DNA of 48,522 nt from Clostridiales bacterium (GTDB lineage: Bacteria > Actinomycetota > Coriobacteriia > Anaerosomatales > SLCP01), in the NCBI GenBank assembly GCA_018333995.1, contig JAGXSG010000023.1, positions 1-48,522 on the forward strand. Reading direction: 5' to 3'. The notes under the pieces were generated by a model, which was not told where the DNA came from, searched no databases, and worked only from the letters and a program-made list of their open reading frames with translations. Made by a program: the position numbers and the translations under genes. Positions 8,446 to 15,507 of the stretch are shown in pieces. Every line of letters starts with the position of its first letter. Position 1 is the stretch's first letter.

Positions 8446-8670
8446 ATGACCATCGATGAGCTGAAGCGCGAGGCGTTAAGCCTCGACCCTCCGAGCCGCG
8501 CCAGTCTCGCCAGGGACTTGCTCTCGAGCCTCGACGATCTGCCGGAAGACGAGATCGAGCAGCTCTGGGTCGAAGAGGCGCTGCGACGCGACGCGGAGAT
8601 CGATGCCGGCACCGCGCGCAGCATTCCGGCAGACGAGGTGTTCGCCGCCGCCCGGGCTCGTCTGCGTTGA
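8446..8670 (+). CDS. Addiction-module antitoxin (PF09720/TIGR02574 type)
   Basis: A 74-residue acidic antitoxin. The start MTIDELKREALSLDPPSRAS and the helical C-terminus with IEQLWVEEALRRDAEIDAG match the short unstable antitoxins that pair with ParE/RelE toxins. It would bind and neutralise the toxin made from the overlapping downstream gene and probably repress its own promoter. GAGAGGTG precedes the ATG, and TATGAT, a candidate -10 box, lies about 40 nt upstream. The stop TGA is embedded in the toxin's TTG start (TTGA), which couples their translation. Both halves of this module look intact. Confidence 0.88.
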   Translation: MTIDELKREALSLDPPSRASLARDLLSSLDDLPEDEIEQLWVEEALRRDAEIDAGTARSIPADEVFAAARARLR

Positions 8671-8963
8671 GGCACTCACGCACCTTCCACGAGGAGGCCG
8701 CAGCCGAGTTCGATGCGGCTGCTGCTTACTACGCTGTAGAACGCGCCTCTCTGAGCGAGGCGTTCATCTCGGCGGTTGAAGGTGCCGTGGCCCAAGCTCT
8801 GCGCTACCCCGAAGCTGCGCCCCTGATTCGCGGTCGCGTCCGCAGTCTCCGCGTCGAGCGCTTTCCGTACTCCGTGAAGTACTCCGTTGTTGACGAAAGC
8901 ATCAGGGTCCTTGCGGTGGCGCATGATCGTCGCCGTCCGTTCTATTGGGAGGGTCGCCGGTAG
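8667..8963 (+). CDS. ParE/RelE-family toxin
   Basis: A 98-residue basic toxin. It has the family layout of two N-terminal helices (FHEEAAAEFDAAAAYY) followed by a beta sheet ending in RFPYSVKYSVVDESIRVLAVAHDRRRPFYW, the usual ParE C-terminal signature. Members either poison DNA gyrase (ParE) or cleave mRNA (RelE); this one looks more ParE-like, which is an inference from family similarity only. It starts with TTG at 8667, overlapping the antitoxin stop by 4 nt. An attC-like structure begins 11 nt after its stop codon. Confidence 0.85.
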   Translation: MRHSRTFHEEAAAEFDAAAAYYAVERASLSEAFISAVEGAVAQALRYPEAAPLIRGRVRSLRVERFPYSVKYSVVDESIRVLAVAHDRRRPFYWEGRR

Positions 8964-8973
8964 GTGGCGTAAG

Positions 8974-9037
8974 GTTCGAACAAGCAGTTCGAGCGGACTC
9001 ACTTCGTTCGCCGCTCAACTGCTGCACGTTTGGCGAA
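8974..9037 (+). other. attC-like recombination site between two TA modules
   Basis: A near-perfect inverted repeat: AGCAGTTCGAGCGG (8983-8996) and CCGCTCAACTGCT (9011-9023) pair fully except for one extra C at 8990, separated by a 14-nt loop. It is flanked outside by GTTCG-AAC (8974-8981) and GTT-TGG-CGAAC (9028-9037). AAC, a 5-nt spacer, GTTC(R)AGC, a loop, GCTCAAC and GTT is the order of the R'', L'', L' and R' boxes of integron attC sites, and the unpaired base in L'' is characteristic. The R' box deviates from GTTRRRY at one position. Matching isolated boxes occur later in the island (GTTAGCC at 10111, GGCTAAC at 10744). No integrase gene is in the window. Confidence 0.45.
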
Positions 9038-9061
9038 CACCCGGGAGCGTGGACTTGACTG

Positions 9062-9268
9062 TTGACGAAGCGAGCCCGCCGTCGGCTGGAGTACGTGGAC
9101 TACGCATCGTGCATCGAGGATCTGAAAGAGCCGCCTAGCAACCGGCTTCACGCCCTCGGCGGCGACCGCAAAGGCCAGTTCTCCATCTCCATCAACGACC
9201 AGTGGCGCATCTGCTTCCGGTTCGAAGACGGGGACGCCTACGACGTCGAGATCTGCGACTACCACTGA
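9062..9268 (+). pseudogene. higB: HigB-family toxin gene lacking its 5' end
   Basis: The 68-residue frame matches the C-terminal three quarters of HigB toxins: RRRLEYVDYAS, then LKEPPSNRLHALGGDRKGQ, then INDQWRICFRFEDGDAYDVE and DYH. Intact members are about 92 residues and carry a further 20-25 residues (first strand and helix) before this point. Here an in-frame TGA at 9056-9058 blocks any extension and only a weak TTG (9062) is available with no convincing ribosome-binding site. The missing part is replaced by the right flank of the attC-like site, which suggests a deletion at or near that junction. Product, if made, is probably inactive. Confidence 0.75.
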
Positions 9269-9282
9269 GAGAAGGTGTGACC

Positions 9283-9681
9283 ATGGCAATCCCCAACACC
9301 CAAGAGCGCACCGTCCGTCCGACGCATCCGGGCGAGATGCTGCGTGAGGACTTCATGCCCGACTACGATCTGACGGTCGCCAGCATGGCAGACGCCCTCG
9401 GCGTCTCGCGCCAGACCGTCAACGAACTCCTGCGCGAGCGTCGCGCCCTGAGTCCCGAGATGGCACTGCGGCTCTCCCAGCTGTTCGGCAATTCGCCGGA
9501 GTTCTGGCTCAATGCGCAGCGCGCTGTCGATCTTTGGGATGCGAAGCAGAAACTCAAGCGCAAGGGCGCTCACATCAAGCGAGTCACCGCCGCGCTCAAC
9601 GCCGTGTGTGATCAAGTCGCAACTGAAGACTCCGCGTTCATCGCTGAGGCTGCGCGTCAGGCAGGCGAGCGTATCGAATAG
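9283..9681 (+). CDS. higA: HigA-family antitoxin with a foreign C-terminal tail
   Basis: A 132-residue protein. Residues about 10-95 form the HigA Xre-type helix-turn-helix (RPTHPGEMLREDFM, then ALGVSRQTVNELLRERRALS, then LFGNSPEFWLNAQRAVDLWD), which binds operator DNA and HigB. HigA proteins normally end near residue 95-105. The extra stretch (RVTAALNAVCDQVATEDSAF to ERIE) instead resembles the C-terminus of ribbon-helix-helix antitoxins that partner MazF, which often finish in E-W. The stop TAG sits where a TGG-TGA would complete that ending and give the usual GTGA overlap with the mazF start at 9681. So this looks like a fusion of two antitoxin genes; the fusion reading is my inference. 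AAGGTG precedes the ATG at 9283. Confidence 0.82.
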   Translation: MAIPNTQERTVRPTHPGEMLREDFMPDYDLTVASMADALGVSRQTVNELLRERRALSPEMALRLSQLFGNSPEFWLNAQRAVDLWDAKQKLKRKGAHIKRVTAALNAVCDQVATEDSAFIAEAARQAGERIE

Positions 9682-10049
9682 TGATCTCCCAAGGCGAGGT
9701 ATGATGGGCTGATCTCGGTCGGCCCGTCGGCTCGACCCCCGGCTTCAGGCGCCCGGTTGTAATCGTCCAGAACGACTCGTTCAGCCGCAGCCGGATCGCG
9801 ACGTGCGTGGTCAGCAACGACCTGTTCAACAAGCACACGGGGCTGTGCATCGCATGCCCGATCACCAACACACATCGCGGCTACCCCTTCCATGTCGCGA
9901 TCCCCGAAGGCCAGAAGGTCACTGGTGTGATCATGGTTGAGCAAGTGAAGTCCATCGATTTCCGCTCACGCGACGTGAAGCGCATCGCAAGCGCACCGGA
10001 AGCAGTCCTGGAGGAAGTACTGTCGATACTCGACGCGTGCATCTACTGA
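9681..10049 (+). pseudogene. mazF: Chimeric mazF toxin gene with internal stop
   Basis: Read from GTG 9681, the frame gives MISQGEV, then TGA (9702-9704), then WADLGRPVGSTPGFRRPVVI and on to the end at 10049. The TGA stands where MazF/PemK toxins have Trp (GEVWWADL). Beyond it, two MazF pieces follow each other: RRPVVIVQNDSFSRSRIATC, and then VVSNDLFNKHTGLCIACPIT, GYPFHVAIPEG and EQVKSIDFRSRD. The RRPxxxxxNDxF region is therefore present twice, as if two mazF genes had been joined near that motif. An 80-residue product could start at GTG 9807 but would lack the first strands of the fold. Non-functional in my reading; UGA readthrough is unlikely. Confidence 0.75.
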
Positions 10050-10165
10050 GCTGAGCCCTGACCTGCGGAAGCAACCCTACCAGCTTCGCTCGCAGCTGAC
10101 GCCCAAGGACGTTAGCCACGGCACCCTGTGTGGTATCATTGGTTGTACCTTAGGAGGTGCATCCA

Positions 10166-10441
10166 ATGAGTACTCTTCCCGCGATCATCCCGATTTCCGA
10201 TCTCCGTCAGGACACCGCTGGTGTCATCAAGCGTGTCGTTGCCACAGACGAGCCGGTCGTCATCACTCAGCGTGGGCGTGCCTCGGCGGTGCTTGTGAGC
10301 GCGGATGCCTACGAGCGCACCCAGTACGAGAACGAGCTCTTGCGGGCCCTCGCACGAGGTGACGCGGAGATTGCCGCCGGAATCGGTCGCGATGCAGAAG
10401 ACGTGCTAGCTGAGGCTCGAGCGCTGCTCAGGACGGAGTAG
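10166..10441 (+). CDS. Phd/YefM-family antitoxin
   Basis: A 91-residue antitoxin. The N-terminal Phd/YefM DNA-binding fold is clear: IPISDLRQDTAGVIKRVVAT, then EPVVITQRGRASAVLVSADA, followed by a helical, toxin-wrapping C-terminus. ATG 10166 is preferred to a GTG three codons earlier because AGGAGGTG (10152-10159) sits 6 nt in front of it. TATCAT at 10134-10139 is a likely -10 box, so the module has its own promoter directly after the GTTAGCC box. It is followed after 5 nt by its toxin, with which it should form an autoregulating complex. Looks intact. Confidence 0.9.
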   Translation: MSTLPAIIPISDLRQDTAGVIKRVVATDEPVVITQRGRASAVLVSADAYERTQYENELLRALARGDAEIAAGIGRDAEDVLAEARALLRTE

Positions 10442-10446
10442 TCTCG

Positions 10447-10749
10447 ATGTGCGTACGCTTCACGCCGCAGGCCGACCGCCAGTACCTCGAAGCACTTGCC
10501 TACCTGCAGAAGAGGAACCGAGTCGGCGCGCTCACCGTCATGCAGCGCGCTGAAGCGGTGATCGCCCAACTGCGGGAGCATCCGCATTCCGGTCACGCAA
10601 TCCCGGAGTACCCCGATCTGCCGCACCGCGAGCTGCCAGTCCCACCGTACCGGTTCTTCTACCGTGTCGTCGGAGACACGGTGTGGATCGTTGCGGTGTG
10701 GCATGCGCGACAACTGCCGGAAGATCCCGACGATGTGGCGCGCGGCTAA
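10447..10749 (+). CDS. RelE/ParE-family toxin
   Basis: A 100-residue toxin partner of the YefM-like antitoxin. VRFTPQADRQYLEALAYLQK forms the helical start, and the C-terminal sheet contains LPHRELPVPPYRFFYRVVGD and VWIVAVWHARQLP, the RelE/ParE signature with a conserved His-Ala-Arg near the end. Likely targets are ribosome-bound mRNA or gyrase; the sequence does not decide which. The stop TAA (10747-10749) lies inside GGCTAAC, a sequence identical to the reverse complement of the GTTAGCC box at 10111; integron cassette genes often end this way. It marks the right border of the toxin-antitoxin island; the convergent cysK ends 34 nt further on. Confidence 0.87.
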   Translation: MCVRFTPQADRQYLEALAYLQKRNRVGALTVMQRAEAVIAQLREHPHSGHAIPEYPDLPHRELPVPPYRFFYRVVGDTVWIVAVWHARQLPEDPDDVARG

Positions 10750-10782
10750 CCGGTAACAAGCTTCGCTCGCGGGTCATGCGCC

Positions 10783-11778
10783 CTACCGCTCGCTGTCGGA
10801 CAACTGCGTCGAGATGTAGCGCTCGCCCGAGTCCGGAAGGATCACCACGATCATCTTGCCGTGATTCTCCTGGCGTGTGGCCACTTGCACCGCGGCCCAC
10901 ACTGCGGCGCCACAGGAGATACCGACGAGTATACCTTCGGTGCGCGCGACCTTTTGCGCGGTGTCGAACGCATCCTCGTTGGTGACGCGTACAATCTCAT
11001 CCACTATCGAGCGGTTGAGCACCTTGGGCACGAACCCGGCGCCGATGCCTTGGATGCGGTGCGGACCCGGGCGACCTCCCGAGAGTACTGGCGAAGCATC
11101 GGGCTCAACGGCGATCATCTGTACACTCGGCTTGCGCGCCTTGAGCACTTCGCCAACCCCGGTGATCGTGCCGCCGGTGCCAACGCCTGCCACGACTATG
11201 TCGACCGCGCCATCGGTGTCAGCCCAGATCTCCTCGGCGGTCGTCTCACGGTGCACCTGCGGATTAGCGGGGTTATCGAACTGCAGTGGCATGTAGCTGT
11301 CCTTGACGTGCCTCGTGAGCTCCTGCGCCTTCTTGACGGCGCCCTCCATGCCGTCAGGGCCTGGGGTGAGCACCAACTCAGCGCCGAGCATCTGCACGAG
11401 CTTGCGTCGTTCGATCGACATCGTCTCGGGCATGGTGAGGATGAGCCTGTAGCCCTTCGCAGCGCAGGCGAAGGCTAGCCCGATGCCGGTGTTTCCGCTG
11501 GTCGGCTCGATCACCGTGGCGCCGGGTTTGAGCTTACCGGTGCGCTCGGCCGCTTCAATCATCGCCGCACCGATGCGGCACTTCACGGAGTTGGCGGGAT
11601 TGAACGCCTCGATCTTGCCGTACACGTCCGCGAACAGACCGGCCGACAGTCTCCCCAGCCGCACGAGCGGGGTCGCTCCGATCGCCTCCGTGATTGACTC
11701 GTACGTTCGACCACGAAACGCGGCCACGCGCGCGCCGCTCGAGCCGAAGGCGCTATTGGTAATGGGGGTCTCGCTCAT
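10783..11778 (-). CDS. cysK: Cysteine synthase A (O-acetylserine sulfhydrylase)
   Basis: A 331-residue PLP enzyme that makes cysteine from O-acetylserine and sulfide. The PLP lysine is K66 in [11 protein letters not shown], close to the CysK motif of enteric bacteria, and [11 protein letters not shown] is the substrate/phosphate loop. [18 protein letters not shown] binds the PLP phosphate, and the end [12 protein letters not shown] is normal for the family. The first 24 or so residues form a slightly long N-terminal extension. It is the last gene of a sulfur-uptake operon, overlapping the ATPase gene as ATGA, so imported sulfur is probably passed directly to cysteine formation. Confidence 0.95.
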   Translation of the reverse strand: MSETPITNSAFGSSGARVAAFRGRTYESITEAIGATPLVRLGRLSAGLFADVYGKIEAFNPANSVKCRIGAAMIEAAERTGKLKPGATVIEPTSGNTGIGLAFACAAKGYRLILTMPETMSIERRKLVQMLGAELVLTPGPDGMEGAVKKAQELTRHVKDSYMPLQFDNPANPQVHRETTAEEIWADTDGAVDIVVAGVGTGGTITGVGEVLKARKPSVQMIAVEPDASPVLSGGRPGPHRIQGIGAGFVPKVLNRSIVDEIVRVTNEDAFDTAQKVARTEGILVGISCGAAVWAAVQVATRQENHGKMIVVILPDSGERYISTQLSDSER

Positions 11779-12647
11779 ATCGAGTACTCGCTTTCGTGGT
11801 CGGTGTCGTATTTGAACAGGGCGTCGATTCGGCTGTGCAGTTCGGCGAGTACCGGATCACTGCGTCTGCGTGGCCGCGGCACGTCGATCTCGAAGCGATT
11901 GCGGATCGAGCCCGGCTGCGGAGAGAACACAACCACCTCATCGGAGAGGTAGAGCGCCTCACCAATGTCGTGGGTCACCAGCACGATGGTCACTCCCGTC
12001 GAGCTCCACAAAGCGCAGAGGTCGTCTTGAAGCCGCTCGCGTGTCAGTGTGTCGACGGCCGCGAACGGCTCGTCCATCAGTACGATCTTCGGCTCGACCG
12101 AAAGCGCCCGGGCGAGAGCCAAGCGCTGCCGCATTCCGCCGGAGAGCTGAGAGGGGTACTTGCCGAGCGAGTCGGTGAGCCCCACCATCTTCAAAAATTT
12201 CAGCGCCTGGGGTTCACGCTGAGCAGCGGGCAGACCCCGCAACCGCAGCGTGAAGGTGACGTTCTGCAGTACCGTCATCCAGGGAAAGACCGCATAGTCC
12301 TGGAAGATCATCGCGATGTCATGCTTAGGCTGATCACGGAAGACGCTGTTCGCGAGCGGCGAGATGAAGCGATAGCGCCTACGGTAGGCCTCCATCTCCT
12401 TGCGCGTCGACGGTAGCGGCTCAAGCACGCGCACTCCATCGATGTATACCTCCCCCTCGCTGGGTGCTTGCAGGCCACCTAGAATCTCGAGGAACGTCGA
12501 CTTACCGCTGCCCGAGGGACCCAGCAAACTCACAATCTTGCCGTCGGCGATCGAGAGCGATACCGAGAGCACCGCGGTGAGTCCCGCAGCGGTGCGGTCC
12601 GCATTCATGATCGAGTGGAACTTGCTGATGTTCTTCGCCTCGATCAT
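11775..12647 (-). CDS. ABC transporter ATPase, NitT/TauT (SsuB/TauB) family, with an insertion
   Basis: A 290-residue ATP-binding subunit of an importer. Walker [10 protein letters not shown] is at 43-51, the Q-loop in [14 protein letters not shown] at about 112-125, the signature [15 protein letters not shown] and Walker [15 protein letters not shown] follow, and VTHDIGEAL gives the switch His. Between the IDG strand (residue 70) and the Q-loop there are about 44 residues instead of the usual 18-20, a basic insertion that includes [15 protein letters not shown] 12647 overlaps the permease stop (TGATG), which fixes the start. Family members carry sulfonates, taurine, nitrate or pyrimidine precursors; the cysK neighbour favours a sulfur compound. 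Confidence 0.9.
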   Translation of the reverse strand: MIEAKNISKFHSIMNADRTAAGLTAVLSVSLSIADGKIVSLLGPSGSGKSTFLEILGGLQAPSEGEVYIDGVRVLEPLPSTRKEMEAYRRRYRFISPLANSVFRDQPKHDIAMIFQDYAVFPWMTVLQNVTFTLRLRGLPAAQREPQALKFLKMVGLTDSLGKYPSQLSGGMRQRLALARALSVEPKIVLMDEPFAAVDTLTRERLQDDLCALWSSTGVTIVLVTHDIGEALYLSDEVVVFSPQPGSIRNRFEIDVPRPRRRSDPVLAELHSRIDALFKYDTDHESEYSI

Positions 12648-13471
12648 CAGCGTCCCACCTTCCACACCGCGAGCTTGACCTCGGCGAACTTGAGCACCTC
12701 GATGAGGAACCAGCCGATGATCCCGAGTGTCACCATGCAAACGACCATGACGGGGATCTGGAAGAACTCCTTGGCCTCCATCAGCACATAGCCCATCCCA
12801 GAGCGCCCCCCGTACATCTCGGCGATGACGAGCATCACGAGCCCCATGGCGACCCCGGTCTTCACACTCATAATGATCGCTCCCAGGGCGTCCCAGATGT
12901 AGATGCGGGTGATGAGCGTGAACTCGCTCGCGCCGAAGACCCGCGCCGACGCCAGGTAGCGAGGGTCGGTGTCTTTGACCGCCTGATAGGTGTTGAACAG
13001 AATGGGATAGAACGCGCCCAGGAAGATCAGGAACGTCTGCATCGGCAGCCCGATGCCGAAAATGATGATGGTGATGGGCACCCACGCGGGTGGTGGAACC
13101 GGCGCAAGAAGCTGGAAGAACGGCAGAACCCGCTTGCGCACGGCGATGTTCCAGCCCATCAGGACGCCGATAGGAATCGCCGTGGCGAGCGCGATGGCGA
13201 GCGCGATGAAGAACTTACCCATGCTGTGAGCGATGTGCATAAGGTACTCGCCTGAGACGGTCATCTCCCACGCGGTGACAGCGACGGTGCTGAGCGGGGG
13301 TACCAGCGTACTCGGAACCACCCCCGCGCGGGGCAGTACCTCCCACAATGCAAGCGCAGGCACGAACACCACGATGAACTCCGGCGAGAAGATGCTCCCA
13401 AAGGCGTTGCGGAAGAAGAAGCCCGTCTCGCGTAGGACGAGGCGGGGTCCTTTGACGCGGTACTCGGTCAT
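12647..13471 (-). CDS. ABC transporter permease, NitT/TauT (SsuC/TauC) family
   Basis: A 274-residue polytopic membrane protein with about six hydrophobic segments, typical of BPD_transp_1 permeases. The cytoplasmic coupling (EAA) loop is seen around LASARVFGASEFTLITRIYI. The protein ends in a basic cytoplasmic tail. The start at ATG 13471 (MTEYRVKG) gives a family-typical length; a TTG at 13531, just after the upstream stop codon, would add 20 residues and cannot be excluded because neither has a strong ribosome-binding site. It pairs with the overlapping ATPase and two upstream binding proteins. Confidence 0.88.
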   Translation of the reverse strand: MTEYRVKGPRLVLRETGFFFRNAFGSIFSPEFIVVFVPALALWEVLPRAGVVPSTLVPPLSTVAVTAWEMTVSGEYLMHIAHSMGKFFIALAIALATAIPIGVLMGWNIAVRKRVLPFFQLLAPVPPPAWVPITIIIFGIGLPMQTFLIFLGAFYPILFNTYQAVKDTDPRYLASARVFGASEFTLITRIYIWDALGAIIMSVKTGVAMGLVMLVIAEMYGGRSGMGYVLMEAKEFFQIPVMVVCMVTLGIIGWFLIEVLKFAEVKLAVWKVGR

Positions 13472-13534
13472 CGCCTCACGTCCGTCCTCGGCGGACAGCC
13501 CCGTTTGCCCCGAAGCGCCGAGTGCGAACAACGC

Positions 13535-14470
13535 CTAGTTCTCATCCTCGCCCTCCCGGTCGTCATACCCAAGCAACTCCTCGACGAGCCCACGATCGGC
13601 CACCTCGAAACGACCGACGGGCAATCCTTCGAGAGTCGCGGTCGGTATCCCCGTCGCACGCGCGACGGCCGAGCGCAGATCTGCCTGAGAAGCCAGCTGG
13701 TAGGACTCGAGCAGCTCCGGCAGCACACGCAGTGCATCCGTGTTGTCGCGGTGCGCGAGCAGGATGGATTCGACCTGATCCGTCGTGGGTGGGCAGCAGC
13801 CGTCGCCAACGCTTGGATCGTTGCCCGTCTCCTCTACCTCCCAATTCTGATACAGGATCGTGTGGCCCTCCTTGATGGCCACGGCCGCGAGCGCGCCTCT
13901 GAGCACCACCGCGTCCACAACGCCCGCCTCAAGCGCGGGGATCATCGCATCGAAATGCATGGCCTGTAGATCAAACGACCCCGCGTCGACACCAAGGCGC
14001 TCGGCGTCGGCCTTGAAGGTGTCCCACAGGACGCACTCCGGTTGCGAGATGCCCACCTTCTTGCCCTCGAGATCGCTCAAGCGGAGACTGAGACCCTCGC
14101 GGACCACAAGCGTTGCGCCGAATGGGTAGGTGATCTTGCCTACGACGGAAAGTGTCTCGAACCCAGGAAGTCTCTCGATTTCCTCGTAGCGAGCGGGGTC
14201 TATGAAGCCCGCATCGAGATCGCCCGAGAGCAACGCGTATCCCACATCGGCAGGTGTTCCAAACCGGCTTAGCTCGAAGCGGTCGCCGAACCCGGGACTG
14301 CCTTCGGCTACGTAGGCCGCCGCAAGGAGCGGGCCGCCGCTGTGGCCGATCACCGCAGTGTCGCGCTCACTGCAGCCGCTAAGAGCGCCGGCTGCAGTGA
14401 GCAGGGCGACGAGCGACAGCAGAGGCGACATCGGTAACCGTCGATGTGATCTGAAAAGCGCGCACTTCAT
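13535..14470 (-). CDS. Lipoprotein substrate-binding protein of the ABC importer (second copy)
   Basis: A 311-residue protein with a lipoprotein signal: basic start, hydrophobic stretch, and lipobox LSGC giving a lipidated Cys at about residue 33. The rest has the SsuA/TauA/NMT1 periplasmic-binding layout, including LRLSDLEGKKVGISQPECVL and ALEAGVVDAVVLRG. It differs from the neighbouring binding protein in sequence and has an unusual Cys pair in GDGCCPPTT. Lying between the other binding protein and the permease, it is probably an alternative receptor with its own ligand preference; a paired receptor is also possible. Its ligand cannot be read from sequence. The very acidic C-terminus (DDREGEDEN) is odd but plausible for a surface lipoprotein. 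Confidence 0.85.
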   Translation of the reverse strand: MKCALFRSHRRLPMSPLLSLVALLTAAGALSGCSERDTAVIGHSGGPLLAAAYVAEGSPGFGDRFELSRFGTPADVGYALLSGDLDAGFIDPARYEEIERLPGFETLSVVGKITYPFGATLVVREGLSLRLSDLEGKKVGISQPECVLWDTFKADAERLGVDAGSFDLQAMHFDAMIPALEAGVVDAVVLRGALAAVAIKEGHTILYQNWEVEETGNDPSVGDGCCPPTTDQVESILLAHRDNTDALRVLPELLESYQLASQADLRSAVARATGIPTATLEGLPVGRFEVADRGLVEELLGYDDREGEDEN

Positions 14471-14507
14471 GTGTCTGCTTCCTGACTCGGAGTGATTGCG
14501 TGTCGAG

Positions 14508-15497
14508 CTACCAGGTGATGCCTTTGAACGCCCGTGAGAACAGGGCTTCGCCCGGGTTCTCGTTGATGTTCCCGAGCGTGACGAGATCGTCGCCCAGGGA
14601 CTTCAGCCCCACCGTATCGAGCTCGATGTCGAACTTCAGCCGGTCGTTGCCCTTCACGATCGCGTCCGCGGGCGCACTCGTGTACTTCACGGCGATAGCG
14701 ACGATCTCATCTGAGGTCGGATCGGCCAGAATGATCTCGTTCGCCTCGTCGATCGCCTCGATGAAGAGCTTGTACTCTTCAGGATTGCTCTCGATGACCG
14801 CGTTGCGCACGTTGATGGTGCGGCACGGGATGCTCTGCGATACCTCCGGGAACAACACCTTGAAGCCCTTGAGCTCGGCGACGCTGACATGGGGCTCCTC
14901 GAGGATCGCGCCATCGACCGCGGCGCCCTCGAGCGCCGCGATCGCTTCTCCGCCCGCAAGCTTCTCAAGCTGGAATTCAACGCCCGCCTTCTGTGCTACA
15001 CGGGTGTAGGAGATGACCGCTTCGCACGCGGGTGAGATGCCCGCAATGCGCTTGCCTGCAAGATCCTTGATCTCAACAATGGGCGAGTCTGCGGAGACGA
15101 CCAGGACCGAGGTGCAGGGCTTCTTGACCTGCGCGATGGTCTGGATGGGCGCACCGTTGGCGATCGCGGCGATCGCGACCGTTGGGCACGACCAGAATGC
15201 ATCAGCCTCGCCCGACACGACGAGGTCGCGCGCGGCCGTCAGGTCCGCGGACTCGACGATCCTAACGTCAAGGCCCTTGGCCTCGAACAGGCCCTTCTCC
15301 TTGGCCACGTACAAGTTCAGATGGTGGGTGCTCTTCGCGTCCGCCACGACGATCACGAACGGTGCCGCATCAGCGCCCCCTGTCTGCTCTGGCGCGTCGG
15401 TCTCGGCATTCGGTGCGCAGCCGACGAGTCCGCTCAACGCGAGCAGGGTCGCGAGGCATACCTTGAGATATCCCTGTCGCCTTGTCATGCGAATCAT
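14508..15497 (-). CDS. Lipoprotein substrate-binding protein of the ABC importer (first copy)
   Basis: A 329-residue SsuA/TauA-type binding protein. The signal peptide ends in lipobox LVGC (Cys at about 27), then a flexible Ala/Glu linker, then two alpha/beta lobes: HHLNLYVAKEKGLFEAKGLD, VVSGEADAFWSCPTVAIAAI and IVEIKDLAGKRIAGISPACE are typical ligand-cleft segments. It is the first gene of the sulfur-uptake operon. ATG 15497 has GGAGG 7 nt upstream, and that site abuts the right arm of a long-range RNA stem (15508-15515), which suggests leader-RNA control. The substrate is probably a sulfonate or other organosulfur compound, judged from cysK and the cystathionine enzyme next door, not from the cleft residues. 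Confidence 0.88.
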   Translation of the reverse strand: MIRMTRRQGYLKVCLATLLALSGLVGCAPNAETDAPEQTGGADAAPFVIVVADAKSTHHLNLYVAKEKGLFEAKGLDVRIVESADLTAARDLVVSGEADAFWSCPTVAIAAIANGAPIQTIAQVKKPCTSVLVVSADSPIVEIKDLAGKRIAGISPACEAVISYTRVAQKAGVEFQLEKLAGGEAIAALEGAAVDGAILEEPHVSVAELKGFKVLFPEVSQSIPCRTINVRNAVIESNPEEYKLFIEAIDEANEIILADPTSDEIVAIAVKYTSAPADAIVKGNDRLKFDIELDTVGLKSLGDDLVTLGNINENPGEALFSRAFKGITW

Positions 15498-15507
15498 GTC
15501 TGTTCCT

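Noticed and set aside
8973-8981. GGTTCGAAC, resembling a tRNA T-arm (also at 17801)
   Set aside because: No acceptor stem, D-arm or anticodon arm can be built around either copy; the first belongs to the attC-like repeat and the second to the META remnant.
9681-10049. Recoding of the mazF TGA (selenocysteine or Trp)
   Set aside because: Many genes in the window end in TGA, no SECIS-like element is evident, and the gene is chimeric, so decay is simpler.
10051-10117. A second complete attC site before the Phd/RelE module
   Set aside because: The GTTAGCC right box is clear, but I could not find matching R'' and L'' boxes on the left; only a half-site can be claimed.
12648-13085. N-terminal extension of the ABC ATPase, beginning MGAHHHHHF
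   Set aside because: It is the permease gene read in another frame; the His run is coincidental and the TGATG junction at 12647 gives a proper start.
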